From CPC320 sp002684375 (GTDB lineage Bacteria; Pseudomonadota; Alphaproteobacteria; Rhodobacterales; Rhodobacteraceae): a stretch of 23,402 bases of DNA. Position 1 is the first letter of the stretch; each line of letters opens with the position of its first letter. Below are positions 1 through 6,890 of the stretch, piece after piece. The notes under the pieces were generated by a model that had not been told where the DNA came from, did not search any database, and saw nothing but the letters and a program-made list of their open reading frames with translations. Made by a program: the position numbers and the translations under genes. The stretch lies in the NCBI GenBank assembly GCA_965662545.1, contig CBFIHZ010000045.1, forward strand, positions 1 through 23,402, read 5' to 3'.

Positions 1-137
1 GGCATCAACTTAGTCTTGAGAGAAAGCTTCTCTTCGAGCTTACCGTATAAGGGGACAACTTCAGCAGGGATTCTGCGCCTATAGCTCAGTTGTCCTGTCT
101 TAGGTGACTTAACGATATATGTTGATATATGAGCCAT
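1..137 (-). CDS. Tyrosine-recombinase-type integrase, N-terminal fragment (runs off left edge)
   Basis: Reading the minus strand from an ATG at 137 gives 45 uninterrupted codons to the window edge, beginning MAHISTYIVKSPKTGQLSYR and continuing RRRIPAEVVPLYGK, then a K/E-rich LSLKTK segment. A short beta strand, then YRRRIP, then VPLYGK and a SLKTK-like piece is the usual opening of phage/island site-specific integrases (family knowledge). These excise or insert DNA at an attachment site, and the catalytic R-H-R-Y residues lie in the C-terminal part that is not present here. A good promoter (170-199) lies upstream, and a duplicated tRNA-Arg 3' end lies 100 bp behind the start, as expected for an element inserted at that tRNA. 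The identification rests on the N-terminal pattern alone; the gene may or may not be intact beyond the edge. Confidence 0.68.
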   Translation of the reverse strand, partial: MAHISTYIVKSPKTGQLSYRRRIPAEVVPLYGKLEEKLSLKTKLM

Positions 138-169
138 TGTGTACTTTTTATCAGAATAACTGTGTACCA

Positions 170-199
170 AATATAGACCCAGCACATCGAATAAGTCAA
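170..199 (-). promoter_or_regulatory. Putative sigma-70 promoter of the integrase
   Basis: On the minus strand TTGACT (194-199) is followed after 18 bases by TATATT (170-175), about 32 bases before the integrase ATG at 137. Spacing and hexamers fit a housekeeping promoter. No strong Shine-Dalgarno sequence is visible. Confidence 0.45.
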
Positions 200-237
200 T
201 AAAATAAGGAGTTTAAAGAGTGGTAGAGGGAAGTTAG

Positions 238-266
238 TGGCGCACCGGGGAGGATTCGAACCCCCG
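238..266 (-). repeat. Direct repeat of the tRNA-Arg 3' end (candidate attachment site)
   Basis: These 29 bases are identical to 391-419, the 3' CCA end, acceptor strand and T-arm of the intact tRNA-Arg gene, in the same orientation. The match stops at 237/390 on the left. Its right edge is hidden by the run of Ns starting at 267. A displaced tRNA 3' end beside an integrase is the classic attL/attR signature of an integrative element. The gap means a scaffolding artefact is also possible. Confidence 0.7.
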
Positions 267-275
267 NNNNNNNNN
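267..275. other. Assembly gap (9 N)
   Basis: Nine undetermined bases follow directly after the 29-bp tRNA repeat. The true length and content of the junction are unknown. The 115 bases between the gap and the intact tRNA (276-390) hold no gene I can recognise; they include a perfect 12-bp palindrome at 365-376 (GGTCCGCGGACC). Confidence 0.95.
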
Positions 276-390
276 TAAAAGTATACCGGAGACCTTACCC
301 ACACCATTGGAAGTCAAACCCCTGTTCCAGAACGTTATCGTTTGGAAACAGTCACTTGGATCGCGGTCCGCGGACCTTGGAACTGGGAAA

Positions 391-467
391 TGGCGCACCG
401 GGGAGGATTCGAACCCCCGACCCCTTGATTCGTAGTCAAGTACTCTATCCAGCTGAGCTACCGGTGC
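391..467 (-). tRNA. tRNA-Arg (anticodon ACG)
   Basis: The minus strand folds as a full cloverleaf. A perfect 7-bp acceptor stem (GCACCGG/CCGGTGC) is followed by discriminator G and an encoded CCA, a D-arm GCTCAGCTGGATAGAGT, and an anticodon stem CTTGA/TCAAG. The loop is CTACGAA, giving anticodon ACG (arginine, CGN codons after A34-to-I editing). The T-loop is TTCGAAT. Length is 77 nt. It is a common integration target, and part of its 3' end is repeated at 238-266. Confidence 0.95.
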
Positions 468-478
468 CTTTATCGCGG

Positions 479-507
479 GATGTAGGACAACCCTCTGACC
501 GATGCAA
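479..507 (-). promoter_or_regulatory. Putative promoter of tRNA-Arg
   Basis: On the minus strand TTGCAT (502-507), a 17-base spacer and TACATC (479-484) lie just upstream of the tRNA 5' end at 467. That would place transcription start a few bases before the mature tRNA. The -10 hexamer is weak. Confidence 0.35.
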
Positions 508-634
508 GAGCGAATGCAAAACAACGCGATAAAAAAAGGAAATTCCACCCAACGCACCCCAGACCATGGGCGTCTAAAGTGTCGATATCAAACTCTAACT
601 TTTGTTTAGTTCTTCAGGCAACCCCCCAGATCAA

Positions 635-661
635 CGAAAATGGTGGTGCTAGCCATTTTCG
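635..661 (-). terminator. Weak stem-loop downstream of the histidine kinase
   Basis: A 9-bp perfect inverted repeat CGAAAATGG/CCATTTTCG with a 9-base loop lies about 80 bases beyond the kinase stop codon. In the minus direction the stem ends TTTTCGTT, so the U-tract is poor. It may end the kinase transcript or be incidental. Confidence 0.3.
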
Positions 662-739
662 CATCCACATGAGAGTGATCAGGTATACCTGCAAGATCAT
701 TTTAAAATACGTTGAGAACGCTTTGGTGCCAAGCGCGTT

Positions 740-2119
740 TTACAAAGCGCCTTTCGGCAGGCTTATGAGAAAACTCGAGCCCTCTGCACCCGTGTGTTGC
801 AACGTTAATGTACCACCATGTCCTTTGAGCAACTCAACCGCAATCGCCAACCCAAGGCCGACCCCACCCTTTCTAGCACTGCCTTGAAAGGGTTGAAATA
901 TATATTCTAATGCGGTTTGTGGCATCCCGGGGCCAGTGTCAGACACCTCAATACACCAATCGGCAGGTGCCTCATATGCCGCAATGGTAATTACTCCCGC
1001 CCGACCACTGGCGACAATCGCCTGGCGCGCGTTGCGCAGCAAATTTGACAAGATGCGAAACACTTGCTCGGCATCGGCACGAATTACGAATTGGTCCGGC
1101 ACCTGAATCACAAAATCAACCGATTGTCCAACGACGGCAAGCCGCTCGCTGTCGACCACATCCCGCACCACCTCCGCCAGTGCCATCTGCCGCAGATTTG
1201 GCGACGGTTCTTCTGCTTTGCCAAAAGCCAATGTGCTTTCGGTCAAAGACACCGCTCGGGCGATGGATTGCACCAGCTTTGGTGCCATCCGCTGCACGAT
1301 CGGATCCTGGCTGGTTCCAATCCGGTCAGTGAAAAGCTGCGCAGTGGTCAAAATATTCCGTAAATCATGGCTCACTTTCGCCACCGCCTCACCAAGTTGG
1401 GATAGACGTTCTTTCTGCCGCAGGGCGCCGGTCAGTTGGGATTGCAGGCTTGCAAGCGCTTCTTCTGCCTCGCGCAATTCGGTTACACGGGCCGAGGGAC
1501 GGATCATATTTCGCGCATCCTCAGGTGCCCGGGCATAGCCCTTCATATATGTCACAACATGCAAGATTGGTTTCACCAAGATAACCCGCACCGATGCAAG
1601 CAGCAGGATCGCAGTAAAGCCCGATATGATCATCGATAGCACCAGCATCCGCACACCATAGGCGATCATAGCATCGCGAAGAGAACCAGTGTCAGTGGTA
1701 ATTTCAATCAGCAGTCCGGCATCACGCAAAGGCGCGCCAATGACGCGTATAACCCGGTCTTCGGTGTCCAGAAAACGCAAGGTTGCATCGCGGATCAGTT
1801 CCAAAAAACTTGGGCTTTGCAAGTCATAGGTGGCGCTGATCATACCGGGAATTTCAGACGACAACATAAGTTGTCGCACGGCATCGCGGCGCAACACAAC
1901 GTTGAACACCCCGGCGTTGGTCAGCAATTCCTGCTCCAACTCAGGCGAGATCATATCATCAGCCAGCAGCGCCAGCGATGCAATCTGCGCACGCTCCAGT
2001 CGCGCCAGCAGATAGCTTTCTCGAAACCGCGCCACAGAGGGAACAAAGAGCAACACTTCGGCCAACATGACAAAGATCATTGTCAGCAAAAAAAACCGTC
2101 CCGAGAGCGATCTCAACAT
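740..2119 (-). CDS. Membrane sensor histidine kinase
   Basis: This 459-aa protein autophosphorylates on histidine in response to an unknown signal and would pass the phosphate to a response regulator. Two membrane segments (about 8-30 and 157-182) bracket a periplasmic sensor of roughly 125 residues. A HAMP-like linker (about 180-230) follows, then the H-box VSHDLRN with H251, the N-box (LSNLLRNARQAI, near 358-368), the G1 box DTGPGM (394-399) and the G2 box GGVGLGLAI (418-426). All kinase motifs are intact. The start ATG at 2119 gives a credible first membrane helix. No response-regulator gene lies beside it, so the partner is encoded elsewhere. The neighbour upstream is a decayed gene on the other strand. 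The ligand cannot be told from sequence. Confidence 0.9.
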   Translation of the reverse strand: MLRSLSGRFFLLTMIFVMLAEVLLFVPSVARFRESYLLARLERAQIASLALLADDMISPELEQELLTNAGVFNVVLRRDAVRQLMLSSEIPGMISATYDLQSPSFLELIRDATLRFLDTEDRVIRVIGAPLRDAGLLIEITTDTGSLRDAMIAYGVRMLVLSMIISGFTAILLLASVRVILVKPILHVVTYMKGYARAPEDARNMIRPSARVTELREAEEALASLQSQLTGALRQKERLSQLGEAVAKVSHDLRNILTTAQLFTDRIGTSQDPIVQRMAPKLVQSIARAVSLTESTLAFGKAEEPSPNLRQMALAEVVRDVVDSERLAVVGQSVDFVIQVPDQFVIRADAEQVFRILSNLLRNARQAIVASGRAGVITIAAYEAPADWCIEVSDTGPGMPQTALEYIFQPFQGSARKGGVGLGLAIAVELLKGHGGTLTLQHTGAEGSSFLISLPKGAL

Positions 2120-2326
2120 ACCAAAACCTGTTGCGCAGACTTTGGTTGCGTCTGCCTAAAAATTGCCTTTGTTCAGACCTATCAAACTCTCGGTGGTAAA
2201 AACAGGCCTCAGTTGCAGGTCTTTCCGCTTTACTCTGGGTTGCTTGGCCTGATTTAGATGTATCGGTTGGAGGCCCGAAAAGGATAGCACATTATGCCAG
2301 CCCAAAGCCGTCGTTGATCTTCGCAC

Positions 2327-2350
2327 CCGTCTCTAAAGGGTGTGAGACGG
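2327..2350. promoter_or_regulatory. Inverted repeat upstream of the decayed AHSA1 gene
   Basis: CCGTCTC (2327-2333) and GAGACGG (2344-2350) form a perfect 7-bp inverted repeat with a 10-base loop, about 50 bases before the pseudogene start. It could be an old operator or a small stem-loop. The rest of 2120-2398 between the divergent kinase and pseudogene shows no gene. Confidence 0.3.
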
Positions 2351-2398
2351 TCCGATACTTTCATGTAGCGTAAACCTCACAATGAGGACGGCGTAAAA

Positions 2399-2865
2399 AT
2401 GTCGGAACCAATTATAGATGTCATACCACTGCAGTGCACACAGGCTGCCGCATTCACTATCTTTACATAAGGGTTTGCGATTTGGTGGCCCAACAGCGCT
2501 TTCTCAATTTCCCCCGAACAGGGCATAGGCCGAAGAAAATCGTATTTACGCCAAAGGTCGGGGGCAAGATAACCGAAACGCTCTTTGATGGCAGTCAAGC
2601 AGATTGCGGCAAAGTGCTGGAATTTTCGCCAGTCAGAAAATTAGCCAGTGCGTGGCGCATCTCTATAACAGAAAGAAAAGCAACCCGCGAAGACGTCGCA
2701 TTTCGGGAAAATGGTGACAGGAGTGTTGTCAGGCTTACTCATTCAGATTGAGACGCTTTTGGGTATAAGTGGCATCCTGACCGTGAAACCTATGATGCTG
2801 GCTAGGTGGTCGTCTTTAATCAGGCCTTTGCCGGTGCCTGCGCATGCAAAACCGGCGAGGCGTAA
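2399..2865 (+). pseudogene. Decayed AHSA1/SRPBCC-domain protein gene
   Basis: A start with a good ribosome site (GAGGA, about 10 bases before ATG 2399) opens MSEPIIDVIPLQCTQAAAF, then meets TAA at 2468. The same frame continues FAIWWPNSAFSISPEQG, typical of the AHSA1 family (WWP, SIS-EQG). Around 2505-2535 the frame shifts by one. The rest of the domain (PKKIVFTPKVGGKITETLFD, KVLEFSPVRKLASAWRIS, RSVVRLTHSD) is read in the other frame. TGA (2749) and TAG (2803) then interrupt it, before YDAG and VVVFNQAFAGAC near the end. In the family the residue after LTHSD and after YDAG is normally Trp (LTH..WE, YD.GW), so both stops look like TGG mutations. AHSA1 proteins bind small hydrophobic ligands or stimulate Hsp90. 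With three stops and a frameshift it is not functional. Confidence 0.85.
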
Positions 2866-3038
2866 AAACCATAGATGGCGTGATTATATAACAAATCCCA
2901 TCCTTAAAATCACGATGCAGTCGTTGCACCTTTTCAACCCAGCGACATGATTTGCTGTATTTGTCCAATGGCCTTGGATAATTGTGAACCACGCGTCACG
3001 GTTCGACGCCTGCCTGTGACACCCGGCTGGATCGCCGT

Positions 3039-3067
3039 TTGACATATCCTATTACCCGCCGTATAGC
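3039..3067 (+). promoter_or_regulatory. Strong sigma-70 promoter of rpmH
   Basis: TTGACA (3039-3044), an exact 17-base spacer and TATAGC (3062-3067) lie about 68 bases before the rpmH start. A perfect -35 and a good -10 suit a highly expressed ribosomal-protein operon. The stretch 2866-3038 upstream holds no recognisable gene. Confidence 0.75.
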
Positions 3068-3134
3068 ACGGGCTTGTTATAGACCGAGCACGGGCGAATC
3101 TGTCTCCCACCGCTCAAAAATTGGAGACGGAGCG

Positions 3135-3269
3135 ATGAAACGCACCTTTCAACCCTCGAACCTCGTACGCAAGCGGCGTCACGGCTTTCGCGCGCGGATG
3201 GCCACCAAAGCCGGTCGCAAGATCTTGAACGCCCGTCGCGCACGTGGCCGGAAAGAACTCAGCGCATAG
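3135..3269 (+). CDS. rpmH: 50S ribosomal protein L34
   Basis: The 44-aa, very basic protein MKRTFQPSNLVRKRRHGFRA... is a full-length L34, a small protein of the large ribosomal subunit. The KRTFQPSN opening, RRHGFR.RM.TK.GR centre and RR.RGR.ELSA end match the family throughout. The ATG at 3135 follows GGAGACGGAGCG. It is the first gene after the 3039-3067 promoter and is followed 23 bases later by rnpA, the arrangement found in most bacteria. Confidence 0.97.
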   Translation: MKRTFQPSNLVRKRRHGFRARMATKAGRKILNARRARGRKELSA

Positions 3270-3292
3270 CGCCTGAAAAAGGTTTGCACTAA

Positions 3293-3721
3293 ATGGCACC
3301 GCCGGCAGACACCTCGGAAGGCAAGATTGCCGGACCGACGTTTCAGCCGGCGGTTGCTTTTTTGTGTCAGACGCTCAAGAAACGCAGCGATTTTCTTGCC
3401 GCAGCCCAAGCTGCCCGACAATCCACAGTATCAATGACCGTTCAGGCCCGAAACCGCAAAGATGGACAGGGCAACATTAGGGTCGGCTTCACCTGTTCCA
3501 AAAAGGTTGGCAATGCAGTGGCGCGAAATCGCGCCAAAAGACGTTTGCGCGCGGTTGCGCGCCTGCTTTTGCCGACCCATGGCCTGGCAGGATATGATTA
3601 CGTGCTGATTGGACGCCCAAATATCACCGCCAGTCGACCCTACACCCAGCTTGCGCAGGATTTTGAGACCGCCTTGACGCGTCTGCATGCACCCCGCCTG
3701 CCATCACCAGACCGCACATGA
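3293..3721 (+). CDS. rnpA: Ribonuclease P protein component
   Basis: The 142-aa basic protein is the protein subunit of RNase P, which with the catalytic RNA removes 5' leaders from pre-tRNAs. The conserved core starts at KKRSDFLAAAQA (about 29-40), and the signature VGFTCSKKVGNAVARNRAKR with the following RLRA (64-87) is intact. About 25 extra residues precede the core, an extension common in alphaproteobacteria. The ATG at 3293 has an AAAAAGG ribosome site. Its stop overlaps the yidD start by 4 bases (ATGA at 3718-3721), so the two are probably translationally coupled. Confidence 0.95.
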   Translation: MAPPADTSEGKIAGPTFQPAVAFLCQTLKKRSDFLAAAQAARQSTVSMTVQARNRKDGQGNIRVGFTCSKKVGNAVARNRAKRRLRAVARLLLPTHGLAGYDYVLIGRPNITASRPYTQLAQDFETALTRLHAPRLPSPDRT

Positions 3722-3978
3722 CGGTGCTGGCACGCATTCTTGCAGCGCCCGTACGCGCCTATCGTTTGATCTTCTCGCCGTGGGTCGGGCATAATTGCCG
3801 CTATCAACCCACTTGCTCTGCCTATGCTCTGGAAGCGCTGCAAACCCATGGCGGGCTCAAGGGCGGGTGGCTGACGCTGCAGCGTATCGCCCGATGCCAG
3901 CCCTTTGGCAGTGCCGGCTATGACCCGGTCCCACCCGCCAAGCGGGCCGAGCACTCCAACACTGGCCGTAATAAATGA
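3718..3978 (+). CDS. yidD: Membrane protein insertion efficiency factor YidD
   Basis: The 86-aa protein carries the family signature: an amphipathic start (RAYRLIFSPWVGHNCRY), PTCSAYALEAL (31-41) and RIARCQPFGSAGYDPVP (56-72). YidD is a small inner-membrane-associated protein that improves YidC-dependent insertion of membrane proteins. It overlaps rnpA by 4 bases. In many bacteria it sits directly before yidC; here ttcA intervenes. Confidence 0.95.
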   Translation: MTVLARILAAPVRAYRLIFSPWVGHNCRYQPTCSAYALEALQTHGGLKGGWLTLQRIARCQPFGSAGYDPVPPAKRAEHSNTGRNK

Positions 3979-4057
3979 CACACATACGCTGTTGTTTGCT
4001 AAAAGGCGCCGCTGAAATGGCTTTCCTCGCACAGCCTTGTTTGGCATAAGCCGCACC

Positions 4058-4909
4058 ATGTTAGATCACAAAAACGACATTCACCCGCTGTTTAACGGGG
4101 CGCCAAGCTCGACCGGATTCAAAAAGCTGCGCAAACGGCTGGTGCAGCAAACCCGCGAGGCGATTACGCAGTACGGGATGATCGAACCCGGTGCGCGTTG
4201 GCTGATCTGTCTGTCAGGCGGCAAAGACAGCTATACATTGCTGGCCGTACTGCATGAGTTGAAATGGCGCGGCGTTTTGCCTGTCGATCTACTGGCGTGC
4301 AACCTTGATCAGGGCCAGCCCGGATTTCCCGCCACGGTGCTACCGGAATTCTTGAAGACGCGCGGCGTAGCACACCGCATCGAATACCAAGACACCTATT
4401 CTATCGTGATGGACAAAGTACCAGCAGGGCGCACCATGTGCGCGCTATGTTCAAGGTTACGCCGCGGCAACCTGTACCGCATCGCCCGTGAAGAGGGGTG
4501 CTCGGCCGTGGTTCTGGGCCATCACCGCGACGATATTCTTGAGACATTTTTTATGAACCTTTTCCATGGTGGCAAACTGGCGACAATGCCGCCGAAACTG
4601 GTCAACGAACAGGGTGATTTATTTGTGTACCGACCGTTGGCCCATGTGTCTGAAACCGATTGCGAAAAATTTGCCAAGGCCATGCAATATCCAATCATCC
4701 CCTGCGATTTATGCGGCTCGCAAGATGGTTTACAACGCCAGCAGATCAAACAATTACTGGATGGCTGGGAACGCAATTCGCCCGGCCGCCGGCAAGTGAT
4801 CTTCCGTGCATTGACCAGCGCGCGCCCGTCACATCTGCTGGATTCCGAGTTGTTCGATTTTAAGGCATTGGCCCGCAATATCCCCTGTCACGGACAAAAC
4901 ATCGTCTGA
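4058..4909 (+). CDS. ttcA: tRNA 2-thiocytidine(32) synthetase TtcA
   Basis: This 283-aa cytoplasmic enzyme puts sulfur on cytidine 32 of certain tRNAs, using ATP and an iron-sulfur cluster. The PP-loop SGGKDS lies at 53-58. The cluster cysteines are CALC (C128, C131) and CDLCGSQ (C216, C219). LGHHRDDILETFFMNLFHGG, about 153-172, is typical of TtcA. I chose ATG 4058; the frame is open back to a TTG at 4037, but neither start has a strong ribosome site. The gene sits between yidD and yidC on the same strand, 79 bases after yidD, and 190 bases before yidC, which has its own promoter-like region. Confidence 0.93.
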   Translation: MLDHKNDIHPLFNGAPSSTGFKKLRKRLVQQTREAITQYGMIEPGARWLICLSGGKDSYTLLAVLHELKWRGVLPVDLLACNLDQGQPGFPATVLPEFLKTRGVAHRIEYQDTYSIVMDKVPAGRTMCALCSRLRRGNLYRIAREEGCSAVVLGHHRDDILETFFMNLFHGGKLATMPPKLVNEQGDLFVYRPLAHVSETDCEKFAKAMQYPIIPCDLCGSQDGLQRQQIKQLLDGWERNSPGRRQVIFRALTSARPSHLLDSELFDFKALARNIPCHGQNIV

Positions 4910-4998
4910 ACGCTTTAACCAGATTTTGCGCCAGGCCAGGCATCAATCCGAGATCTGCCCACCAAAGATCACGGTTTCTCGAAAATATTGCCCGTACA

Positions 4999-5028
4999 AG
5001 GGAAGCAAAGCTTCCCTGTATGTATAAT
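4999..5028 (+). promoter_or_regulatory. Stem-loop plus -10 element upstream of yidC
   Basis: AGGGAAGC-AAA-GCTTCCCT (4999-5017) is a perfect 8-bp hairpin with a 3-base loop. Five bases later comes a perfect -10 hexamer TATAAT (5023-5028), about 72 bases before the yidC ATG. No TTGACA-like -35 is found; the -35 position falls inside the hairpin. It may be the end of the ttcA transcript, an operator, or both. The U-tract after the stem is poor. Confidence 0.45.
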
Positions 5029-5099
5029 CTCCTTGACCTTTTGCGCCACACTCTGTTGAACGCAGGCTTGAGACATTCATCGATAGGTGGCAGCGCTAA

Positions 5100-6890
5100 A
5101 TGGACGACCAAAACAAAAACCTCATTCTTGCAACAGCTCTTAGTCTTGTCGTGCTTATCGGTTGGTTCGCCCTGTTTCCACCTCCTGCCCCGCCCGTCAC
5201 AGACCCTAACGTTGAGGCGGTCTCAACGAACGCAGTGGTTCCAAGTGCTGCCGAAAGTATCAAAGGCACTGCGCCGCAAGCGGTGATTGAGGGCGCGGAT
5301 GCCCCTCGGGTCGAAATCAGAACCGACCGAGTTGAAGGCGCGATCTCGCTGCAAGGTGGTCGCATTGATCAGCTGGCTTTCAAAGATTATCGCGAAACGC
5401 TTGATGAGGGTGCAGACATTGTGACATTGCTGTCCCCCTATGATGGGGAAACCGGATATTACGCACTTTATGGGTGGCGTCCCGGTGGCGGCATGACCTT
5501 GGACCAGGTGCCCGGCCCAAATACCCTGTGGAAGCTGGAATTCGGCAACACTCTAACGCCAAGTTCCCCAATCGGATTGATCTGGGACAACAATAACGGT
5601 GTGACGTTCCGCAGGCAGATCGAAATTGATGACAACTATCTTTTCAGCATAACGCAATCGGCCGAAAATAACGGCGCTGGTGCCGCGGTGATCCAGCCCT
5701 ACGGCACCTTGGCCCGGCATGGCGAACCGAAAGATTTAATGAACTTCTTTATTCTGCATGAAGGCGTTGTCGCGATGGCAGACGGCGAACTGGCAGAAAT
5801 TGACTATAGCGATATGGTCGATTTTCCATATGTTGATAACGAGGTGGCTCGCGCCGAGGTGACCCAAGTTGCCGAAAGTGGTTGGATTGGCTTTACCGAT
5901 CATTTCTGGATGACCACGCTGGTTCCCGCGAGCGGCTCACCGTTTAAATCTATTTCTAAATTTGACGAGCGCCGGAACTTGTATCAAACCGAAGCGGTGT
6001 TACCCACCGAGACGGTTGCCCCAGGCCAAACAGTCACCGTGGAAACACAGTTATTTGTCGGGGCAAAAGAATGGGACACCATCCGCGACTACGAAGCGCA
6101 GGGCGTCTCTGGGTTTTTGAACAGTATTGACTGGGGGTGGTTCTTTTTCCTGACCAAACCCATATTTGCCGTGCTGTTCTGGATCAACGGTTTGATCGAT
6201 AATATGGGCTGGTCGATCATCGTTTTGACCTTGTTGATCAAAGCAGTTTTATTTCCGCTGGCGTATAAATCCTATGTCTCGATGGCGAAGATGAAAGAGC
6301 TTCAGCCCGAAATGGAAAAGATCAAGGAACGCACTGGCGACGACCGTCAGAAGCTCCAGCAGGAAATGATGGCACTTTACAAGAAAGAAAAGGTTAACCC
6401 GGCCTCCGGCTGTTTGCCCATCTTGCTGCAAATCCCGATCTTTTTCTCCTTGTATAAAGTTATTTTTGTGACTTTAGAATTGCGCCACGCGCCCTGGATT
6501 GGCTGGATCACAGATTTATCCGCGCCGGACCCCTCATCCATCCTCAACCTGTTTGGCCTGCTGCCATATGCCGTGCCGGAACTGGGGATGCTCTCGATTA
6601 TTTCTCTGGGTATTCTGCCAATCCTGCTGGGGATATCCATGTGGGTACAGCAAAAACTCAATCCCGCACCAACAGACCCGACACAGGCGATGATCTTTGC
6701 TTGGATGCCCTGGGTGTTCATGTTCATGCTGGGCACGTTCGCAAGCGGTCTGGTGGTTTATTGGATTGCCAACAACACCATCACCTTTACCCAGCAATAT
6801 CTGATTATGCGTTCACAGGGCTATAAACCCGATGTGTTTGGAAATATGTTTTCTGGGTTCAAGAAAAAGCCTGCACCGGACAAAAAATAA
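5100..6890 (+). CDS. yidC: Membrane protein insertase YidC
   Basis: This 596-aa protein inserts and folds inner-membrane proteins, alone or with SecYEG. It has the Gram-negative layout: an N-terminal membrane anchor (about 8-26), a large periplasmic beta-domain (about 60-340), then the conserved hydrophobic core of five helices from about 350. The core includes the cytoplasmic coiled hairpin KMKELQPEMEKIKERTGDD, the MMALYKKEKVNPASGCLP motif and LLQIPIFFSLYKV. A basic tail KKKPAPDKK ends the protein. The start ATG follows AGGTGG. The stop TAA shares its last base with the next gene (TAATG), suggesting coupled translation with the MOSC gene. Confidence 0.97.
   Translation: MDDQNKNLILATALSLVVLIGWFALFPPPAPPVTDPNVEAVSTNAVVPSAAESIKGTAPQAVIEGADAPRVEIRTDRVEGAISLQGGRIDQLAFKDYRETLDEGADIVTLLSPYDGETGYYALYGWRPGGGMTLDQVPGPNTLWKLEFGNTLTPSSPIGLIWDNNNGVTFRRQIEIDDNYLFSITQSAENNGAGAAVIQPYGTLARHGEPKDLMNFFILHEGVVAMADGELAEIDYSDMVDFPYVDNEVARAEVTQVAESGWIGFTDHFWMTTLVPASGSPFKSISKFDERRNLYQTEAVLPTETVAPGQTVTVETQLFVGAKEWDTIRDYEAQGVSGFLNSIDWGWFFFLTKPIFAVLFWINGLIDNMGWSIIVLTLLIKAVLFPLAYKSYVSMAKMKELQPEMEKIKERTGDDRQKLQQEMMALYKKEKVNPASGCLPILLQIPIFFSLYKVIFVTLELRHAPWIGWITDLSAPDPSSILNLFGLLPYAVPELGMLSIISLGILPILLGISMWVQQKLNPAPTDPTQAMIFAWMPWVFMFMLGTFASGLVVYWIANNTITFTQQYLIMRSQGYKPDVFGNMFSGFKKKPAPDKK

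Noticed and set aside
75..92. GCGCCTATAGCTCAGTTG looks like the 5' end of a second tRNA on the plus strand
   Set aside because: No anticodon arm or acceptor complement follows. The same bases are codons of the integrase N-terminus on the other strand (QLSYRR), which explains them better.
579..887. Plus-strand ORF of 102 aa over the end of the histidine kinase
   Set aside because: Mostly antisense to the kinase C-terminus; no ribosome site and no recognisable protein pattern.
2749..2805. TGA and TAG at Trp positions as possible stop-codon recoding
   Set aside because: The same gene also has a TAA stop and a frameshift, and Trp is TGG in all other genes of the window, so simple decay is the better reading.
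5023..5028. Extended -10 (TGn) promoter for yidC
   Set aside because: The TG is not at the required distance from TATAAT, so only the plain -10 hexamer is supported.
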